Shown here piece after piece: positions 61,978-64,000 of a stretch of 64,000 nucleotides of DNA (position 1 is the stretch's first letter; every line of letters begins with the position of its first letter). Both the position numbers and the translations under genes were made by a program. The notes under the pieces were generated by a model that saw only the letters and a program-made list of their open reading frames with translations, was not told where the DNA came from and made no database searches. The stretch spans positions 2,170,001-2,234,000 of the forward strand of contig OZ241868.1 of assembly GCA_965202905.1 (NCBI GenBank), written 5' to 3'. The DNA is from CAYFYS01 sp965202905 (GTDB lineage: Bacteria; Pseudomonadota; Alphaproteobacteria; MPNO01).

Positions 61978-62489
61978 GTAAGGTGCAATTCGCGATTCGC
62001 AGGCTCGGGGCGGCGACGCCGAACCCCACGGGCGGGCCGGCCGGGCCTCGATCGCCGCCGTGCAGGCGGTTGCGACAAACCCACCCATCAACCACACAGG
62101 CCCACCAACCGCACACAGGCACGGCGCCGGACCGGTATCCCCGCCCTCCGGCGGGCGCATCGACGCGCCTCTGAACCGAACCCGCCCCGACCATCCCTGT
62201 TCCCACACCCCAACGCCGCCAAAATGAATAGCGTCGCCGCCTCCCACCAGGGTTTGAGAAACACGGACCAACGACCGGCCGTCCGCGATCGCCCCCCTCC
62301 CACGACCGCAACCGTCCGCATCGCGCCCGTCCTGCCCCCCAAGGGGCGGGACGGGCGGGAGCGCGGCGGGCGCATGATCGTGGGATGCAACCCCCGCGTC
62401 GAGTCGAAGCCCGGCCCCTTACCCCGGGAACGCGCCCGGCTATGGCCCGCGCACCGGCGCGCCCGTAGGGTTCGGCGTCGCCGCCTTCT
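61978..62489. other. Unassigned spacer with dispersed repeat
   Basis: It includes the second copies of gccgccgtgcaggcggttgc (62050-62070) and cccaccagggtttgagaa (62240-62260) seen in the spacer before the SDR gene at 33.9 kb. The rest is GC-rich and shows no gene I can support. Confidence 0.5.
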
Positions 62490-62960
62490 ACGTCGAGCCC
62501 CTCGATCGCCGCGTCGCACGCGGCGTCATCCGCGACCGCCGCTACAGCCGGAGCGCGGTCGACGACGGCGCCCTCCATCCCGGCGTCTTGCAGCGCTACG
62601 ATCTGGGCCACGGACTGGGCCACGAGCCGGGCCACGGGCTGGTCGGCGTCCCGCAAACGGCTACGCCCTCGACCCCCGGTCGATGGACGAGGTCGCGGCC
62701 GGAACGCGGATCGACGACTATCTCGAACTCGACCGCATGCGGCTGTCCGACCGCGCCCCGCGCAACAGCGAATCCCGCGCCCTCTCCTGCGCCGTCGAGT
62801 ACATCCGCCGCGTCCCGCCCCGCATCCGCTGGATACAGCCCTTCGCCGACGAGCGCTGCGGCGGGTGGGGCGTCGTCTATCGGGCCAGCGGGTTCCGCTA
62901 CCTCGGACGCCATCGCACGACCTTCCGGGAACTCGACGGCGAGCGCCATCGCGACATGCC
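62490..62960 (+). pseudogene. Phage Mom-like DNA-modification protein remnant
   Basis: The order VGFGVAAFYVEPLDRRVARG, then YLELDRMRLSDRAPRNSESR, IRWIQPFADERCGGWGVVYR and ASGFRYLG resembles Mom-type phage proteins (TFGxPP...RGV, ELNRLV...P.NSESR, SFAD...G.VYxASxF). The middle is deleted or frameshifted near 62640, and the end is followed by a duplicated cgcgacatgccgccacgaca-like element. Assignment to Mom is by pattern and moderately certain. Confidence 0.45.
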
Positions 62961-63160
62961 GCCACGACATGCCGGGCGCCGCCCACCTCGAGGGCGGACG
63001 GCGCGGGCAATATCTCCGCGACAACCCGCGACGCGGCGCCAATACCGACGGTTCCGCTACCGGCGACCGCTCCACCCGCGCTGCGCCAGATATCTCCACC
63101 TCCCCATACCCCCATATCCAAAACCCACAACGCGGCCTGTCGTTGCGCGGCCTGTCCGTT

Positions 63161-63240
63161 GCGACGATGGCGACCCGACGCCCGTGAGCCGGGTTCGACC
63201 CCCGGAGGCCGCTCCACACTCTCTCGGGCTCGAGGATGTT
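63161..63240. repeat. Third copy of the gagccgggttc accessory repeat
   Basis: The block gcccgtgagccgggttcgac, cccggaggccgctccacact, ctctcggg matches 58065-58125 and, less well, 59512-59570. It contains a T-arm-like hairpin (ccggg ttcgacc cccgg) but no complete tRNA. A small piece of thermonuclease-like sequence (cccgcacttgccccaggccg) follows at 63286-63306. Confidence 0.6.
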
Positions 63241-63324
63241 CAGAGCGGCCCATGAGTGAGATCCCGGACGGCGGCCTGCGGCCCCCGCACTTGCCCCAGG
63301 CCGGATTGCAAACGCCTTGAGCCT

Positions 63325-64000
63325 TCAAGGCCGCCCAATCTCCTCCCCGAACGCCGCCCGCAGCTCGACCAACACCGGGTGGTCCGGGAACCGGACCCTC
63401 AGCAGCCCCGCGTAGTTCTCTGCCATCTGCCGCGTGTTCGGGTGTGCATCGCCCAAGGCGGCCCGGAAAATCTCCAGCGCCTGCCGCAAGAGCGGCTTCG
63501 CCTCCTCGTACCGGCCCGTAGATTCTAGCACGCCGGCAAGGTTGTTGAGGCCAGTGGCATAAGTCGGATGCTGCTCGCCGAGAGTCTCGCGGTTAATCTC
63601 CAGCGCCTGCCGGTAGAGCGGCTCCGCCTCCTCGTACCGGCCCGTGGTTTGCAGCACGCCGGCAAGGTTGTTGAGGTGAGCAGCGTAGGTCGGATGCCGC
63701 TCGCCGAGGGTCTCGCGACCGATCTCCAGCCCCTGCCGGAAGAGCGGCTCTGCCTCCTCGTACCGGCCCGTGGTTTGCAGCAGGCCGGCAAGGTTGTTGA
63801 GCCGGGCGGCGTAGTCCGGATGCCGCTCGCCGAGGGCCTCGCGGTCAATCTCCAGCGCCTGCCGGAAGAGCGGCTCCGCCTCCTCGTACCGGCCCGTGGC
63901 CTGCAGCAAGCCGGCAAGGTTGTTGAGCCGGGCGGCGTAGTCCGGATGCCGCTCGCCGAGGGCCTCGCGGTCAATCTCCAGCGCCTGCCGGAAGAGCGGC
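63325..64000 (-). CDS. Kinesin-light-chain-type TPR protein (5' part beyond window)
   Basis: Over 220 residues of 42-residue TPR_12 repeats of the pattern LFRQALEIDREALGERHPDY, AARLNNLAGLLQTTGRYEEA run from the window edge to a C-terminal cap (RVRFPDHPVLVELRAAFGEE). At least five repeats are visible and they are very alike at the DNA level, implying recent expansion. Such repeats often form sensor or scaffold parts of NB-ARC/NLR-like or CHAT proteins; the N-terminal domain lies outside the window. Confidence 0.85.
   Translation of the reverse strand, partial: PLFRQALEIDREALGERHPDYAARLNNLAGLLQATGRYEEAEPLFRQALEIDREALGERHPDYAARLNNLAGLLQTTGRYEEAEPLFRQGLEIGRETLGERHPTYAAHLNNLAGVLQTTGRYEEAEPLYRQALEINRETLGEQHPTYATGLNNLAGVLESTGRYEEAKPLLRQALEIFRAALGDAHPNTRQMAENYAGLLRVRFPDHPVLVELRAAFGEEIGRP

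Noticed and set aside
48562..62000. Lasso maturation genes (cyclase, protease, RRE, exporter) near the precursors
   Set aside because: I looked for asparagine-synthetase, transglutaminase-like and PqqD-like motifs on both strands and found none; the precursor call rests on the peptides alone.
63147..63216. A tRNA gene
   Set aside because: There is a T-arm-like hairpin and a 7-bp closing match, but no acceptable D arm or anticodon arm can be drawn.

Overview
The window is high-GC DNA with dense, short-spaced genes, many ATGA or GTGA overlaps, frequent GTG/TTG starts, CoxS/CoxM-type subunits, an NAD-dependent formate dehydrogenase, PduO-type cobalamin adenosyltransferase and DUF1989, DUF993 and DUF3553 families. 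This points to an alphaproteobacterium, perhaps Rhodospirillales-like and possibly host-associated given the gene decay; the taxonomic placement is inference. No rRNA, tRNA, CRISPR array or replication origin was found.

Region 1 (1-45.5 kb) is mostly metabolic backbone. It starts with a Gld-type ABC exporter (gldG-like, permease, ATPase), Hsp20 and an FAD oxidoreductase. A sugar/inositol-type catabolic group follows (broken Gfo/Idh dehydrogenase, DUF993 aldolase-like protein, TIM-barrel epimerase). An aromatic ring-cleavage group comes next (gentisate-dioxygenase-like cupin, extradiol VOC protein, unusual class II aldolase, fumarylacetoacetate hydrolase). Then come a decayed Fpg-type glycosylase, a pentapeptide protein, CoxS/CoxM with only a tail of CoxL, glyoxalase/DUF1989 remnants, an alpha/beta hydrolase and an MFS importer. 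From 22.3 to 29 kb a tightly overlapped operon encodes a TPP-dependent decarboxylase, an adenylate-forming ligase, a lipoate-ligase-like protein, a DUF123 protein, enoyl-CoA hydratase and 3-hydroxyacyl-CoA dehydrogenase, consistent with oxidation of an aryl or acyl substrate. Central carbon genes tkt-gap-pgk follow, then an SDR, cobalamin adenosyltransferase, a MetE-like enzyme, an AEC transporter, formate dehydrogenase (fused FdsG-FdsB, then FdsA), DUF3553 and acetoacetyl-CoA synthetase.

Region 2 (45.5-64 kb) is a fluid accessory mosaic: an orphan ParA, pentapeptide and TPR proteins, an FRG-TPR protein, an Xre-ImmA/PIN toxin-antitoxin locus, transposase crumbs (ISNCY, IS1595), thermonuclease, DUF1194 and Mom-like fragments, a ~0.9 kb tandem duplication, and copied pieces of backbone genes (acetoacetyl-CoA synthetase 3' end, tartrate dehydratase). 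An intact D-tartrate-dehydratase-like gene lies inside an inverted-repeat-bounded block.

The most notable content is a scattered family of short peptides in region 2 (49.2, 53.0, 53.9, 56.0 and 57.7 kb, with divergent relatives at 56.3 and 61.9 kb). They share a leader with a W-x-R-P-x-(I/V)-x-E-L-(G/S)-R motif and a TE dipeptide, followed by 17 variable residues that always begin with Gly, carry Glu at position 8 and end in Ser. This is the layout of lasso-peptide precursors. Four of the five clear copies carry a run of 10-18 C in the leader that puts the N-terminal start out of frame with the core; the fifth has an interrupted tract and is intact. A phase-variable or decaying library of RiPP precursors is the best hypothesis. 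No lasso maturation enzymes are visible here.

A second general signature is the abundance of 10-25 bp tandem duplications, in spacers, in frame in surviving genes, and out of frame in broken ones. Some frameshifts may be sequencing errors, so pseudogene calls should be read with that in mind.
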